Source: Methanolinea sp. (GTDB lineage Archaea > Halobacteriota > Methanomicrobia > Methanomicrobiales > Methanospirillaceae). Taken from it: 64,000 nt of DNA. This document shows, piece by piece, positions 43,627-53,722 of the stretch (position 1 is its first letter; the number at the start of each line of letters is the position of its first letter). The stretch lies in the NCBI GenBank assembly GCA_024518585.1, contig JANIHI010000010.1, positions 1 through 64,000 of the forward strand, given 5' to 3'. A program made the translations under genes and the position numbers. The notes beneath the pieces are model-generated. The model was not told where the DNA came from, did not search any database, and worked only from the letters and a program-made list of their open reading frames with translations.

Positions 43627-44133
43627 ATGCACAAGTCTGTTTTTGTTCTCCTGGGATGCATCGTTTGCGTCATGGTGATCGCGTCCGGCTGCACGAGTCC
43701 TTCCCCTTCCACTACGGCACCACCTGCTGCCACGACCGGAACTCCCGTGGTCTCACCCCCGCACGGGACCACGACCCCGGTTCCGGCTCACGGGACCCCC
43801 TCCTGGGCTGGGACCTGGAACATGACCTGGCGTGAGACGAATGGCAACCAGACTCCCTCGGTTGCAACATTCACAGAGGCAGGAAATACCGTGTACGGGA
43901 ATTACAGTTACACCTATCCCGGTGAGGGCACCTTTACCGGATATTTGAACGCCACTGTAAGGGAAAACACTCTTACCGGGACGTATTATGAAAGTGACGA
44001 TGATGTGGGGTATTTCATCTTCGTCTTGTCCGCGGATGGAAACTCGTTTACAGGCCGCTGGGTTCACGCCACGAACCAGAGCGAGCTCAACACCACCGTG
44101 AACTTCTGGAACGGCGTCCGGATGGTCCCGTAA
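43627..44133 (+). CDS. Small secreted lipoprotein, function unknown
   Basis: 168 aa. The signal peptide ends with IASGC (lipobox), followed by a Ser/Thr/Pro/Ala-rich linker of about 40 residues. The C-terminal 110 residues have a beta-rich pattern: AGTWNMTWRETNGNQTP, YTYPGEGTFTGYLNATVREN, LTGTYYESDD, FTGRWVHATNQSE. This repeated 'GTW...GTY...GRW' pattern looks like a small beta-barrel, but I do not recognise a named family. Several NxT/S sites could be glycosylated. The gene stands alone. Confidence 0.6.
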   Translation: MHKSVFVLLGCIVCVMVIASGCTSPSPSTTAPPAATTGTPVVSPPHGTTTPVPAHGTPSWAGTWNMTWRETNGNQTPSVATFTEAGNTVYGNYSYTYPGEGTFTGYLNATVRENTLTGTYYESDDDVGYFIFVLSADGNSFTGRWVHATNQSELNTTVNFWNGVRMVP

Positions 44134-44146
44134 CGAATACCCTCAC

Positions 44147-44158
44147 TTTTTTTCTTTT
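44147..44158 (+). terminator. T-rich terminator after the small lipoprotein gene
   Basis: TTTTTTTCTTTT begins 14 nt after the stop at 44133. The position and composition fit an archaeal U-run terminator. Confidence 0.5.
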
Positions 44159-44427
44159 AGCAGGAACATTTGACGGTGTAAATGAACCTGGTTCGTTTTG
44201 ATCTGACCCCTGCTGGTGGATGAGCACCACGGGCCACCCCTGGTAATGGAAGGCAACGGATCCGCACCTCCCGGCATTACCCGGTCTCTCTGGCACTTCG
44301 GGGATGGAGGTATCCCGGGATACCAGGACTATCCGGGAGGGCAGGAGAAATTCACCCAGCAGAGAGCGCATACTGCGGCCCGGGCTGGGATATACGGCAG
44401 AAGAGAGGGACTTCCCCGGGGAAAATT

Positions 44428-44718
44428 TCACGTTCCCTTTGCCATCCGGTACATCTGTTCGGGCAGGAGCGCAGTCATCGTTTCCGTGCTGACAGTCCCG
44501 TATTTTCCAACGTCGATGAGCACTTTTGCGAGTATCTCCTCGTTGGGCAGATTGATAACCATCACGACATCGTAGCGGCCGATGGTGTAGTAGTGGGAGA
44601 CCAGTGTCCCCCCTGAATCCTCGATGACCTTTTTTACCTGGTTGTCCCGCTCCTTTGCCTCCTTCATTCTCCCGAGGGCCTTTTCACTCAATTTTCCAAG
44701 GATGATAAAGCATGGCAT
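44428..44718 (-). CDS. GYD-domain protein
   Basis: 96 aa. The sequence has the small ferredoxin-like GYD fold: FIILGKLSEKALGRMKEAKE, GGTLVSHYYTIGRYDVVMVI (the IGRYD is the eponymous GYD-type motif), and a final EQMYRMAKGT. These are widespread in bacteria and archaea; no reaction is known. It follows hisB on the same strand after 185 nt and has a Shine-Dalgarno-like GAGG upstream. Confidence 0.7.
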   Translation of the reverse strand: MPCFIILGKLSEKALGRMKEAKERDNQVKKVIEDSGGTLVSHYYTIGRYDVVMVINLPNEEILAKVLIDVGKYGTVSTETMTALLPEQMYRMAKGT

Positions 44719-44903
44719 GATGAGGGGAATGGTGATGGGAGGGGATAAAAGTGATCCTGTCTCCAGGGATACCGCGGATTTGCCGCTGCCATGTGCACAA
44801 AAGAGGGGGCCATGGGAAGGTCCAACTGCGGAATCTCACCAGATAACTGGTTCCTGGTCCCCCTGGACCTCCCAATCGGATTCCGGGTGGTATTTTCTCA
44901 CTT

Positions 44904-45485
44904 TTACAGCGAGCCCTTCGTGCTCGGGACCGTTGCAGGCCAGGGACCTGTCCGCGTCGCCTGCCCAAGGGCGATGCCGAACGCCTTGAAGAGGGCCTCG
45001 CACTTGTGGTGGTCATTTTTCCCCTCCATGGAGAGGTTCGCGGTAATCCCGCCGCGGATGCAGACGCTGTAGAAGAAATGCTCAAATATCTCCCTTTCCA
45101 CGCCCCCGACCTTCGGGTGGGAAAACTCTCCCTTAAAAACGAGGTACCCCCTCCCGCCGCAGTCCAGGGCTGCACATGCGAGCGCCTCGTCCATGGGGAT
45201 GAGGGCGTGGGCGAACCTGACCATCCCCTTCCCGTCACCGATTGCCTGCCGGAGTGCCTGCCCAAACACGATGCCGGTGTCCTCGATCGTGTGGTGGGTG
45301 TCAACATCTAGGTCCCCCTCGGCCCTGCAAGAAAAAAAGAAGTGCCCGTGCCGGGCCATCGAGGCCAGCATGTGGTCAAAAAATGCAATCCCGGTCGAAA
45401 TCTCCCCGCTCCCGGGGTTGTCGAGATCCAGTTCGAGCGCAATCCGCGTCTCGTTCGTCTCCCGCATCACCTGTGCCCTCCTCAT
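44904..45485 (-). CDS. hisB: Imidazoleglycerol-phosphate dehydratase
   Basis: 193 aa. Two diagnostic His-rich motifs, [13 protein letters not shown] with [11 protein letters not shown], and the later AFFKSV-type [31 protein letters not shown], provide manganese ligands. It performs the sixth step of histidine synthesis. Start ATG 45485 overlaps the hisA stop by 4 nt; the open frame upstream lies within hisA and is not used. Confidence 0.93.
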   Translation of the reverse strand: MRRAQVMRETNETRIALELDLDNPGSGEISTGIAFFDHMLASMARHGHFFFSCRAEGDLDVDTHHTIEDTGIVFGQALRQAIGDGKGMVRFAHALIPMDEALACAALDCGGRGYLVFKGEFSHPKVGGVEREIFEHFFYSVCIRGGITANLSMEGKNDHHKCEALFKAFGIALGQATRTGPWPATVPSTKGSL

Positions 45486-46192
45486 CGTGCAGCCTCCATT
45501 GCCTCCCCAAGGTCCAGCTTCCCGCTGTACAGGGCCGACCCAAGGACGACGGCGTGCGCCCCGAGGTCCCTGAGAAGACGTATATCGCTGATCGTTGTTA
45601 TACCTCCCGCCACGGTGACGGGGAGGCGGGTCCTCTCCAGGAGGGCCTCGACCGGACGGGGGTCGATACCCCCCTGGAGACCTTCCACGTCGACGTTCGT
45701 GAAGAGGAGGGACCCTGCACCGCATTCCTCGAAACGATCCGCCCAGTCAAGGTAATCCCCGGCACTCGTCTGCCACCCCTCGATCGCGACCTGCCCCTGC
45801 CGGGCGTCGAGGCCTGCCATCACCCGGTCCCTGCCATACTCCCCGGAAAGCCTCCCAAGGATCGGCGGGTCCCGGATCGCGAGGGTGCCAAGGATGACAC
45901 GGAAGACGCCGAGGTCGAGCCACGAGGCCGCGTCTTCGAACGAGCGTATCCCGCCGCCGAGCTGGATCTCGACACCGGTCTCCCTGATGATCTCCCTGAT
46001 GTGGTGGACGTTCTCCTTCGACTGTCCAAACGCCCCGTCGAGGTTCACGACGTGGAGGCAGTCGGCACCAAGGGAAAGCCACTTGTGTGCACAGGAGAGG
46101 GGATCCCCAAAGACGGTTGCAGAATCACGCCTGCCCTGGACGAGCTGGACGCAGTTGCCGCCGAGGATATCGACCGCAGGAAAGACGCGCAT
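45482..46192 (-). CDS. hisA: ProFAR isomerase
   Basis: 236 aa TIM barrel that isomerises 5'-ProFAR to PRFAR. The N-terminal [17 protein letters not shown] with the catalytic Asp, the phosphate-binding [13 protein letters not shown] and [14 protein letters not shown] with [10 protein letters not shown], are typical. Placed between hisG and hisB with almost no gap. Confidence 0.92.
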   Translation of the reverse strand: MRVFPAVDILGGNCVQLVQGRRDSATVFGDPLSCAHKWLSLGADCLHVVNLDGAFGQSKENVHHIREIIRETGVEIQLGGGIRSFEDAASWLDLGVFRVILGTLAIRDPPILGRLSGEYGRDRVMAGLDARQGQVAIEGWQTSAGDYLDWADRFEECGAGSLLFTNVDVEGLQGGIDPRPVEALLERTRLPVTVAGGITTISDIRLLRDLGAHAVVLGSALYSGKLDLGEAMEAAR

Positions 46193-46193
46193 A

Positions 46194-47111
46194 TCAGGGG
46201 ATCATCCTCTCGATGGACATCACGAGGATGTCCCGGGCACCCGCCCTCTTGAGGAGGTGAATCAGCTGGTATACCCTCTCTTCCTCGACGACCGCGTGGA
46301 TGGCCACCATGTCCTGCCGGGACGCGACTTCCATCACGGTCGGTCCCGAGAGGCCGGGGAGGATCGATGAGATCTCGGCGACACGGGACCTCGGGGCGTT
46401 CATCATGAGGTAGCACTGGCCCCTCGCCCGTATCACGCTCTCGAGCGCGACACCGACTTCCTCGATCTTGGTCTTCTTTGTCTCCAGGGAGCGGTGGTTT
46501 GCGATCAGCACGGTGCTCGTCCCGAGAACGTTATCAATGACCCTGAGCCGGTTGGAACGCAGCGTGTTTCCGGAGCTCGAGAGGTCGATGATTGCATCCG
46601 CAATCCCGAGGTAGGGCGTTGCCTCACAGGCCCCGCCGACGGGGACGAGGGTGACGGGGATATCCATCTTCTCAAAGTAGTCGCCGGCGATGACCGGGAA
46701 CTCTGTTGCAACGCGGGCGCCTGCAAGGTCACGGGGAGTTTTATACGGCGCCTCCTCCCGCACCGCGAGGACGAGCGTCGCCTTCCCGAACCCCAAATCA
46801 AGGATTTCGGCAACATCGGCACGACGCTCGACGACCATGTCGTGCCCGGTGATCCCAAGGTCGGCAGCCCCGAGGTGCACGTATTCAGGGATGTCCACAG
46901 GGCGTGCAAAGAGGACTTCGATCTGCGGGTCGGGAGTCCGTGCGACCAGCCGCCGTTCCGGTCCCTCGTCAAGGTGGAGCCCGCTTTTTTCGAGGAGCTC
47001 GAGGACGGGTACGGATATCCGTCCCTTGTTAGGGATGGCCAGGCGGACGACAGGCCCGCCCGCCGGGGCCAGAGAGTCCCTTCCGGGATCAGAACGTCTT
47101 GATCTCGCCAC
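46194..47111 (-). CDS. hisG: ATP phosphoribosyltransferase (long form with regulatory domain)
   Basis: About 305 aa. The catalytic domain begins [11 protein letters not shown] and includes [14 protein letters not shown] and [14 protein letters not shown]; a C-terminal regulatory domain ([13 protein letters not shown] at the end) indicates the long, feedback-inhibited form. The expected start at about 47048 shows no ATG, GTG or TTG; the first canonical codons are GTG 47111 and TTG 47147, giving a 20-30-residue N-extension and overlapping the mat stop. A non-canonical start is possible. It is the first step of histidine synthesis and is translationally linked to mat. Confidence 0.85.
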   Translation of the reverse strand: MARSRRSDPGRDSLAPAGGPVVRLAIPNKGRISVPVLELLEKSGLHLDEGPERRLVARTPDPQIEVLFARPVDIPEYVHLGAADLGITGHDMVVERRADVAEILDLGFGKATLVLAVREEAPYKTPRDLAGARVATEFPVIAGDYFEKMDIPVTLVPVGGACEATPYLGIADAIIDLSSSGNTLRSNRLRVIDNVLGTSTVLIANHRSLETKKTKIEEVGVALESVIRARGQCYLMMNAPRSRVAEISSILPGLSGPTVMEVASRQDMVAIHAVVEEERVYQLIHLLKRAGARDILVMSIERMIP

Positions 47112-48291
47112 GGATGATCTTCTCTGTGATGCAGGTGACCTCGGCAAGGCCGTGGTCGATGATTGCCTCGATATCGGGCCGAATCGACTTCAGCTCGAAA
47201 TCAGGCTTCGGCAGGACCTGGACACTCGCGACGAGGGGCTGGTCGATCGGCTTTCCGATCTGGGAGAGGAGCCGGATGTAGATCTCTTCGATGCCGTCCA
47301 CGGACCGGACGCACTCCTGGGCGAGCTGGGTCGAGAGGATGTTGTAAATCTTGCCGATGTGGTTGATGGGGTTCTTGCCGCTCGTGGCCTCCATGCTCAT
47401 CGGCCGGTTGGGGGTAATGAGGCCGTTGCACCGGTTACCCCGTCCGACGGACCCGTCGTCCCCCATCTCGGCCGACGTCCCGGTTACAGTCAGGTAAACG
47501 CTGCCGCTGTCGATATCGTCGGCTGTGTTGACGGCAACGCGGACCTTGCGCGGCGTGTACTTCCTGGCAACCGAGAGCGCGTGCTCCTCGAGCATTTTCT
47601 TGAACTCGATGTACTCGGCAAGACCCGCACAGTACCGGTCGACCATTGCGCAGGCGAGGGTGAGAGTGATCGTATTGCCCTCGCGCAGGCCCATGATCTT
47701 GATGTCCTGGCCGATGACCGGGTATTTTGGCCGGAGTGTCTGGTCGATGTAGTCGCTGAGGGCAAGGATGATCGTCTCCGTCTCCGAGAACGGGGCATGC
47801 CCGACGCCAAAGGAGGTATCATTGGCGCGGGGAGGGGTGTTCTGGCACGGCTTGAAAACATCGCGGAGGTCGGTTGACCCTGTCCCGAGGCGGCAGTCGA
47901 CGATCACATCGCGTTCCAGGTTGAGGTTGGTCAGGGTCTTTCGCAGGTAGTCCCGGGCCGCCTCGATGGCAATCGCATCCGTGGGGATGTTGATCCCATT
48001 GAACTGCTTTGTTGCCCGCCCGTCGATGAGAATGTAGATGGGGCGGATGACCTTCCCGCCACCGTACCGGGGCTGCGACTCCCCTGCCACGATCTCTCCC
48101 TGGTCGGTGTTGTGGTGCAGGATTGCCCCGCATTCCTCGATGTAGGCAAGGGAGAGGGCCCGGCTGATAGATTCGGCAATGCCGTCGGCAAGGCTGTCGG
48201 GATGCCCGATGCACTTCCTTTCGACGAGTTCGATCTCCTGGCGTTCCAGCGGGATCTGGTGGAGTTCCTCGACCCTGATATTTCTCTTCAA
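47089..48291 (-). CDS. mat: Archaeal S-adenosylmethionine synthetase
   Basis: 400 aa from TTG 48291. The family (archaeal-type MAT) shows [52 protein letters not shown] and [19 protein letters not shown]-like signatures. It makes SAM from methionine and ATP. The TTG ([20 protein letters not shown] follows) is chosen because a TATAAAA element lies 32-39 nt upstream and because longer starts would add unlikely residues. Its end overlaps hisG. Confidence 0.92.
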   Translation of the reverse strand: MKRNIRVEELHQIPLERQEIELVERKCIGHPDSLADGIAESISRALSLAYIEECGAILHHNTDQGEIVAGESQPRYGGGKVIRPIYILIDGRATKQFNGINIPTDAIAIEAARDYLRKTLTNLNLERDVIVDCRLGTGSTDLRDVFKPCQNTPPRANDTSFGVGHAPFSETETIILALSDYIDQTLRPKYPVIGQDIKIMGLREGNTITLTLACAMVDRYCAGLAEYIEFKKMLEEHALSVARKYTPRKVRVAVNTADDIDSGSVYLTVTGTSAEMGDDGSVGRGNRCNGLITPNRPMSMEATSGKNPINHIGKIYNILSTQLAQECVRSVDGIEEIYIRLLSQIGKPIDQPLVASVQVLPKPDFELKSIRPDIEAIIDHGLAEVTCITEKIIRGEIKTF

Positions 48292-48322
48292 GTGTATCCC
48301 TCGGTAACCGGATGGGTAATCA

Positions 48323-48331
48323 GTATAAAAA
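48323..48331 (-). promoter_or_regulatory. TATA box of mat-hisGAB
   Basis: On the minus strand TTTTTATACTG lies about 30 nt upstream of the TTG at 48291. The position favours the TTG start and a nearly leaderless transcript for mat and the his genes. Confidence 0.55.
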
Positions 48332-48434
48332 CGACGGGAAGGCACATAATCATTCCTTTATGGAAACGAAAGTTGAATTTACCGGTCAGGCAGCATCTGC
48401 CGTCCGGAAAACGGGAAGGGAGGTGAGGTAACAA

Positions 48435-49256
48435 TCATTTCCGCCGGAAGAATCTCCAGAAACCGCGCTTATTCTCCTTCTCCTGCTCTGGTTCCAGGCT
48501 TTTTGAAGGACGGGCAGGACTCCTTTCGACCGGCAGGGCGGCTCCTGCAGGGGCATGGACCATCCGGGTCCCGCAATAGGGGCAGAAATTGGCGGCAGGA
48601 GGTATCCGGTGCCCGCAGTGGTAGCAGAACTGGATCTGCGTGACGGACGTGCCCTTCTGGACCGGGGGGGCTGCCGGTGAGGGGACAGGGCTCTCCTCCC
48701 GGGCGGGTGCCCGCCGGGGCGGGGGTGACTCCTCCTCCCGCCGCGGGGGTGGGGAGGGAAATACCATCGTCTCTGATAGTGCCCGTGCCTCCGGGGAGAG
48801 GGGGGCGACAGGCTCCTTCCTGGCCGTTTCCTGGGATGATGCCTCGCGGGACGGCGCGGGCCGCCGGCTGTGGTGGATGAGGTGCATCCATTCTTCAGCC
48901 TCGGAGACCCGGTCTTTCCCGGTATGGACAAATGTCATCTTCATCGTCCGGATATCATCTTCGGAGGTCCGGATAGAGAGGACGAGGATGGGTTCCTGGA
49001 GCGATGAGTGTTCCAGGTACCCGTCGATGATGGATTCCCGGGGGATCTCCTTGGCAGTCACACCCGGGGACTTCTGGCCCGGGTCCGTGAGGAAGAGACG
49101 TGCGTCTGTCAGGTATGCGTCAAATGTGAACTTCTTAATCTGGATCTCCGGGGTGTATATGAGGAGTTCTTCCCCGGGCCGCAGGTACTGGTCCGGTCCC
49201 CGGAGGTCTTCATCAGTATCCGGAAAGTCACTGCCTGTGGTCTGCCGGTCTCTCAT
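48435..49256 (-). CDS. PH-like and zinc-ribbon domain protein
   Basis: 273 aa. The N-terminal 110 residues (LRPGEELLIYTPEIQIKKFT, AYLTDARLFLTDPGQK, EEPILVLSIRT-type strands) resemble a bacterial PH-like module. A long Pro/Glu/Ser-rich low-complexity linker follows, with a zinc ribbon CYHCGHRIPP and NFCPYCGTRM, and a basic tail GFWRFFRRK. Function is unknown; related archaeal proteins carry similar modular tails. Monocistronic on the minus strand. Confidence 0.6.
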   Translation of the reverse strand: MRDRQTTGSDFPDTDEDLRGPDQYLRPGEELLIYTPEIQIKKFTFDAYLTDARLFLTDPGQKSPGVTAKEIPRESIIDGYLEHSSLQEPILVLSIRTSEDDIRTMKMTFVHTGKDRVSEAEEWMHLIHHSRRPAPSREASSQETARKEPVAPLSPEARALSETMVFPSPPPRREEESPPPRRAPAREESPVPSPAAPPVQKGTSVTQIQFCYHCGHRIPPAANFCPYCGTRMVHAPAGAALPVERSPARPSKSLEPEQEKENKRGFWRFFRRK

Positions 49257-49355
49257 CTTTCCTCCCACCGTGATGGTACATAGAGTGGTATTTCAAGATG
49301 TTAAAGGGTTTTTCACGGTGTACACCGCGACCAGCCCCCTGCCGAACGTGCACGA

Positions 49356-50222
49356 TCAGAGCAGTTCCTTGATCAGGCGAGGGACTTCCGAGGGCCGCGA
49401 TGCGACCGGAACCCCGATTTTCTTGAGCCGTTCGATCTTTGACCGGGCATCACCCTCCCCTCCCTCGATGATGGCCCCGGCGTGCCCCATGCGCTTTTCC
49501 GGAGGGGCAGAGAGCCCCGCGATGTAGGCGGCAACAGGCAGGTCCGTCGCCCGTGCCCCCTCTTCCTCGAGGGAACCCCCGACCTCCCCGATGATAACAA
49601 CCGCGTCGGTCTGGTCATCCTCCTCGAACCGGTAAAGGACATCAATGAATGTCTGGCCGATCACGGGATCGCCCCCGATCCCCACGATCGTGCTCTGCCC
49701 GAGTCCCGCCCGCGTCAGTTGGTCGACGATCTCGTAGGTGAGGGTCCCGCTCCGCGAGATGACGCCGATGTTTCCCCGCGACGAGAGGTGGACCGGCATG
49801 ATGCCCATTTTGATCTCGCCGGGGGAGAGAAGGCCCGGGCAGTTGGGCCCAATGACGTCGCATCCATGGAGGCGGGCAAAGGCAATCGCCTTCATCGTGT
49901 CGTGGACGGGTATGTGCTCGGTGATCACGACGGCAAGTGAGAGACCGGCACTGGCTGACTCCATGATCGAGTCGGCCGCGGCGGCCGCAGGGACAAAGAT
50001 GACGCTTGCGGTCGCATCGTGCTCCCGGAGGGCATCGCGGATGCTGTTGTAGACCGGGACACCGCCGACCTCCTGGCCTGCCTTCCCGGGGGTTACCCCG
50101 GCAACCACACCCCTGCCACCGACCGTGCGGGCATACTCGTTCATGAGGGTGATGTGGAAGAGTCCCTGTTTCCCTGTCGCACCAGTCACGATGACGCCGG
50201 TATCCCTGTCAGCGTAGATCAT
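49356..50222 (-). CDS. sucD: Succinyl-CoA synthetase, alpha subunit
   Basis: 288 aa. The CoA-binding Rossmann domain starts IVTGATGKQGLFHITLMNEY; the phosphohistidine lies in GHAGAIIEG. With SucC it interconverts succinyl-CoA and succinate with nucleotide phosphorylation, in the methanogen probably making succinyl-CoA for 2-oxoglutarate synthesis. It overlaps sucC by 4 nt and is the last gene of the eight-gene run. Confidence 0.93.
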   Translation of the reverse strand: MIYADRDTGVIVTGATGKQGLFHITLMNEYARTVGGRGVVAGVTPGKAGQEVGGVPVYNSIRDALREHDATASVIFVPAAAAADSIMESASAGLSLAVVITEHIPVHDTMKAIAFARLHGCDVIGPNCPGLLSPGEIKMGIMPVHLSSRGNIGVISRSGTLTYEIVDQLTRAGLGQSTIVGIGGDPVIGQTFIDVLYRFEEDDQTDAVVIIGEVGGSLEEEGARATDLPVAAYIAGLSAPPEKRMGHAGAIIEGGEGDARSKIERLKKIGVPVASRPSEVPRLIKELL

Positions 50223-51304
50223 CGTGCCGCCTCCACTGCTGCTTTCACGGCGTGTTCCATGCTGTCGAGCATCCGGTAACCGGCCTGCCGGAGGATCTCC
50301 TGCCCTTCCTTCTCGTTTGTGCCGGCGAGCCGCACTATCACGGGCTGGCTGATCCCGGCCTGGATAATGCCCCGCGCCACCTCGTCACAGCGGGTAATCC
50401 CGCCGAGGAGGTTGACGACGATGACCTTCACGGTCGGGTCTCCCGCAACGAGTCGGACCGCGTGCATCACCCTTTCCTGGTCCGCACCGCCTCCGACGTC
50501 GAGGAAGTTTGCTGCCCTCCCGCCGTAGTACTCGATGAGGTCGAGGGTCGCCATGGTCAGTCCCGCGCCGTTCCCGATGACACCGATATCACCCGTGAGC
50601 TCGACATAGGAAAAACCGTGTCTCTCGGCCTCCCGTTCCCTCTCGGTGAGGTCCCGGTTCTGGGAGATCCCCTGCCGGCGGAGGGCATTGTCGTCGATGA
50701 CGAGCTTGGCATCGGCCGCAAAGATCCCCCGGGGAGTTGCCACGAGAGGGTTGATCTCTGCAAGAAGGGCGTCTTTCTCGCAGAAGACACGGTAGAGGCG
50801 GTTGATGATGCCCCCCAGTTCCTTTGGTGCACCGCCGAGCAGGTCACGGACCATGAAGGGGGGCACGTCGTGCATCAGGACGGGGATGGATGCCCGCCGG
50901 AGGGCCCCGGGGGAATCTCTCGCCAGGGTCTCGATATCGACCCCTCCCTGGTCGGAAAAGAGGATCAGGGCGTTTTTCGTTGACCGGTCGATCGCAATCG
51001 AGAGGTAATACTCCTCCTGGATCTCAAGGTATTCAACTGCCAGGACTTCCCGGACCGGGATGCCCCCAATCTCGCGCGAGAAAAGTTCTCCGGCGACTGC
51101 AGGACCATTCGACCTGTCTGCCACCAGGATCCCGCCCCGTTTCCCCCGGCCCCCGATCTCCACCTGGGCCTTGAGGACAAACCGGTCACCGAGGGTCTCC
51201 ATTGCGGGGCCCAGTTCTGCCGGCGAGTGGATCAGGACCCCCCGGGGGATGGGAATTCCATAGTCTTCCAAAACTTTCCGTGCCTCGTATTCCAGCAGCT
51301 TCAT
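50219..51304 (-). CDS. sucC: Succinyl-CoA synthetase, beta subunit
   Basis: 361 aa. ATP-grasp N-terminus MKLLEYEARKVLEDYGIPIP, KAQVEIGGRGKRGGI and DNALRRQ-type acidic residues for magnesium. The C-terminal domain contains NFLDVGGGADQERV and a VNLLGGITRCDEVA loop. Overlaps korC and sucD by 4 nt on either side. Confidence 0.93.
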   Translation of the reverse strand: MKLLEYEARKVLEDYGIPIPRGVLIHSPAELGPAMETLGDRFVLKAQVEIGGRGKRGGILVADRSNGPAVAGELFSREIGGIPVREVLAVEYLEIQEEYYLSIAIDRSTKNALILFSDQGGVDIETLARDSPGALRRASIPVLMHDVPPFMVRDLLGGAPKELGGIINRLYRVFCEKDALLAEINPLVATPRGIFAADAKLVIDDNALRRQGISQNRDLTEREREAERHGFSYVELTGDIGVIGNGAGLTMATLDLIEYYGGRAANFLDVGGGADQERVMHAVRLVAGDPTVKVIVVNLLGGITRCDEVARGIIQAGISQPVIVRLAGTNEKEGQEILRQAGYRMLDSMEHAVKAAVEAAR

Positions 51305-51840
51305 TGTACCCGTCCTTCTGTTGCAAGTTCGATTCCGCGTTTCATTGCCCTTATATTGAGGTCTTCTGTCCCCTTTGGGACGCTGTCAAGGATCGCCCTC
51401 TCCAGGGAACTCTCTTTGACGATACCGGTCGCCCGCACGAGTGCCCCGAGCATGATGATGTTGGCAACAATATCCCGCCCGAGTGTCATCTTCGCCTCCC
51501 GTGTAGCCGGGATTTCCAGGTACCGGCACCGGGGACGCGTGTGGACCAGGGATGAATCAAGGATCATCAGGGCATCATCCCTGACCTCGACACCGTATTT
51601 CTCAAAACCTTCCTGGGACATGATGACGAGAATATCGGGGTCGGTGACTTTCGGGTAGAGGATGGGGGAATCGTCGATGATCACTGCACTCATCGATGCT
51701 CCCCCCCGTGCCTCGGGCCCGTAAACCTGGGTCTGGACAGCATAGGTCCCGTCGTACATGACGGCAGCCCTTCCCAGGATCACGGCCGAAAGGATGATGC
51801 CCTGTCCCCCGAACCCCGAGAACCTGACCTCGTGCCTCAT
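51301..51840 (-). CDS. korC: 2-oxoglutarate:ferredoxin oxidoreductase, gamma subunit
   Basis: 179 aa. Gamma-subunit motifs MRHEVRFSGFGGQGIILSAV, TYAVQTQVYGPEARGG and MSVAIIDD-like. It closes the heteromeric KorDABC enzyme, which reductively carboxylates succinyl-CoA to 2-oxoglutarate using reduced ferredoxin. Overlaps korB and sucC by 4 nt. Confidence 0.9.
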   Translation of the reverse strand: MRHEVRFSGFGGQGIILSAVILGRAAVMYDGTYAVQTQVYGPEARGGASMSAVIIDDSPILYPKVTDPDILVIMSQEGFEKYGVEVRDDALMILDSSLVHTRPRCRYLEIPATREAKMTLGRDIVANIIMLGALVRATGIVKESSLERAILDSVPKGTEDLNIRAMKRGIELATEGRVQ

Positions 51841-52625
51841 CTCTTCACCCCCATCGCCGGCCGGTTCCTCCGGGCCAGCTCGCCGAGAACGATGGTGTCC
51901 GGCGGGATCTCACGGCCTTCTTCATGCAGCCTCCGTACCTTCTCGACCAGCATTCCGTGGGTTTTGAAGTACTCGACCTGGTCAAGGGGCTGGCGGAACT
52001 TGTTCCTCCTCCCGTAGTTCGTGGGGCACTGGACGAGGGCCTCGATGAAGGAGAAACCAGGGGTACGCAGGCCGGCCAGGACTGCATGGGTGAGTTCCTT
52101 GACGTGGTAAGACGTCCACCGGGCCGCGTAGTTTGCCCCGGCTGCCGCCGCAAGTTCGCACAGGTCAAAGGCGGGCTCTTCAGACCCGTAGGGGGTCGTC
52201 GTCGAGAGGGCCCCGGGGGGTGTCGTCGGGCTCCCCTGCCCTCCGGTCATCCCGTAGATCATATTGTTCATGCAGACCACGGTCAGGTCGATGTTTCTCC
52301 GGCAGGCATGGATGAAGTGGTTTCCCCCGATCGCTGCAAGGTCACCGTCCCCCGTGAAGACGACGATGTTGAGGGCGGGGTTTGCCATCTTGATTCCGGT
52401 TGCGAATGCAAGGGCCCTCCCGTGCGTCGTGTGGAGGGAATCGGTCACGATGTACCCCGGGGCCCGGGAGGAGCAGCCGATGCCCGAGACAAAGACGGTC
52501 TCCTCCTTCTTCCAGCCCATCTGGTCGACGGCATTCAGGGTGCAGTTGATCACGGTCCCGTTCCCACATCCTGCACAGTAGATGTGGGGGAGCCGGTCAG
52601 CCCGCAGCCAGTCGGTGAACGTCAC
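51837..52625 (-). CDS. korB: 2-oxoglutarate:ferredoxin oxidoreductase, beta subunit
   Basis: 262 aa from GTG 52625. TPP and Mg binding in HIYCAGCGNGTVINC and VVFTGDGDLAAIGGNHFIHA with NNMIYGMTGGQ. The reading frame extends upstream but those residues are from korA. Cluster ligands beyond the CxxC are not evident. Coupled to korA by a 4-nt overlap. Confidence 0.92.
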   Translation of the reverse strand: MTFTDWLRADRLPHIYCAGCGNGTVINCTLNAVDQMGWKKEETVFVSGIGCSSRAPGYIVTDSLHTTHGRALAFATGIKMANPALNIVVFTGDGDLAAIGGNHFIHACRRNIDLTVVCMNNMIYGMTGGQGSPTTPPGALSTTTPYGSEEPAFDLCELAAAAGANYAARWTSYHVKELTHAVLAGLRTPGFSFIEALVQCPTNYGRRNKFRQPLDQVEYFKTHGMLVEKVRRLHEEGREIPPDTIVLGELARRNRPAMGVKR

Positions 52626-53722
52626 TTCAACCCCTCCAGCGCGGCAACCAGTTCGCCGGGCGTGTGGAGGGCACCGCCAAACCGGGGCAGCCGGATGACC
52701 GGGACGGACGTGTGCCTCTCGATCTCGCGTGCCATCTGCCCGAGGTTCTGCTCCGGGACGAGGAAAGCCCGGGCGTTTGGAAACTCCCGGAGTGCATTCT
52801 CGGAAAAAGGCCACACTGTCCTGAAGCGGAGGTGCCCAATCTCTTTTCCCGGGTTGTCATGGACGACCTGCTCCACGGTACGTGCGGGAGACCCGTAGGT
52901 GATAAAGACCAGCTCGGCATCCGGGTTCGTGACCCTGTAGTCGGCGATCTCGTGCCGCTTCCCTTCCACCTTCTCGACGAGGCGCCTGACGAGTTGCTCG
53001 TGTACCCGGGGGTTGGTCGCGCAGGGGTACCCCCTCTCGTCGTGGGTCAAGCCGGTCACGTGGACGCCGTAACCTTTCCCGAACTGGGGAAACCCGGGGA
53101 CGAGGTCATCGTCGGGGTGGAAGGGCAAAACACCCTGTTTCAGGAGCTTCCTCTCCACTTTCGGGACGGAGTCCGGGATCTCGATCCTCTCGCGCATGTG
53201 CCCGATGATCTCGTCGGCCATGAGGAAGACAGGGACCCGGAACCGGTCGGCAAGGTTGAATGCCGCAGCCGTCAGTTCGTACATCTCCTGGACGCTTGCA
53301 GGGGAGAGGGCAATGATGCTGTAGTCCCCGTGGGACCCAAAGCGGCACTGCATCATGTCGGCCTGGGCCGACATCGTGGGCTGCCCGGTGGAGGGTCCTC
53401 CCCTCTGGATATTGACAATCACGCAGGGGGTCTCGGTCATCACGGCAAACCCGATGTTCTCCATCATGAGGGAGAAACCCGGTCCGCTCGTTGCCGTCAT
53501 TGCCCGGGCACCGGTCCAGGCGGCCCCTATCACTGCCGCGATGCTGGCTATCTCGTCCTCCATCTGGATGAAGGTGCCACCTTTCCTGGGGAGTCTCTGG
53601 GCCATGTGCTCGGCGACCTCGGTCGATGGCGTGATGGGGTAACCGCCAAAGAAACTGCACCCTGCTGCCAGTGCCCCTTCGGCACAGGCAACGTTTCCCT
53701 GCATGAACTCGATCCGCGTCAA
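52622..53722 (-). CDS. korA: 2-oxoglutarate:ferredoxin oxidoreductase, alpha subunit
   Basis: 366 aa. The motif GGYPITPSTEVAEHMA (pyruvate/ketoacid oxidoreductase alpha) follows the N-terminal FMQGNVACAEGALAAGC; later GHMRERIEIPD and FITYGSPARTVEQVV. The start is TTG 53722, four bases overlapping the korD TGA in the sequence TTGA, mirroring the ATGA overlaps of the neighbours. Confidence 0.92.
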   Translation of the reverse strand: MTRIEFMQGNVACAEGALAAGCSFFGGYPITPSTEVAEHMAQRLPRKGGTFIQMEDEIASIAAVIGAAWTGARAMTATSGPGFSLMMENIGFAVMTETPCVIVNIQRGGPSTGQPTMSAQADMMQCRFGSHGDYSIIALSPASVQEMYELTAAAFNLADRFRVPVFLMADEIIGHMRERIEIPDSVPKVERKLLKQGVLPFHPDDDLVPGFPQFGKGYGVHVTGLTHDERGYPCATNPRVHEQLVRRLVEKVEGKRHEIADYRVTNPDAELVFITYGSPARTVEQVVHDNPGKEIGHLRFRTVWPFSENALREFPNARAFLVPEQNLGQMAREIERHTSVPVIRLPRFGGALHTPGELVAALEGLK

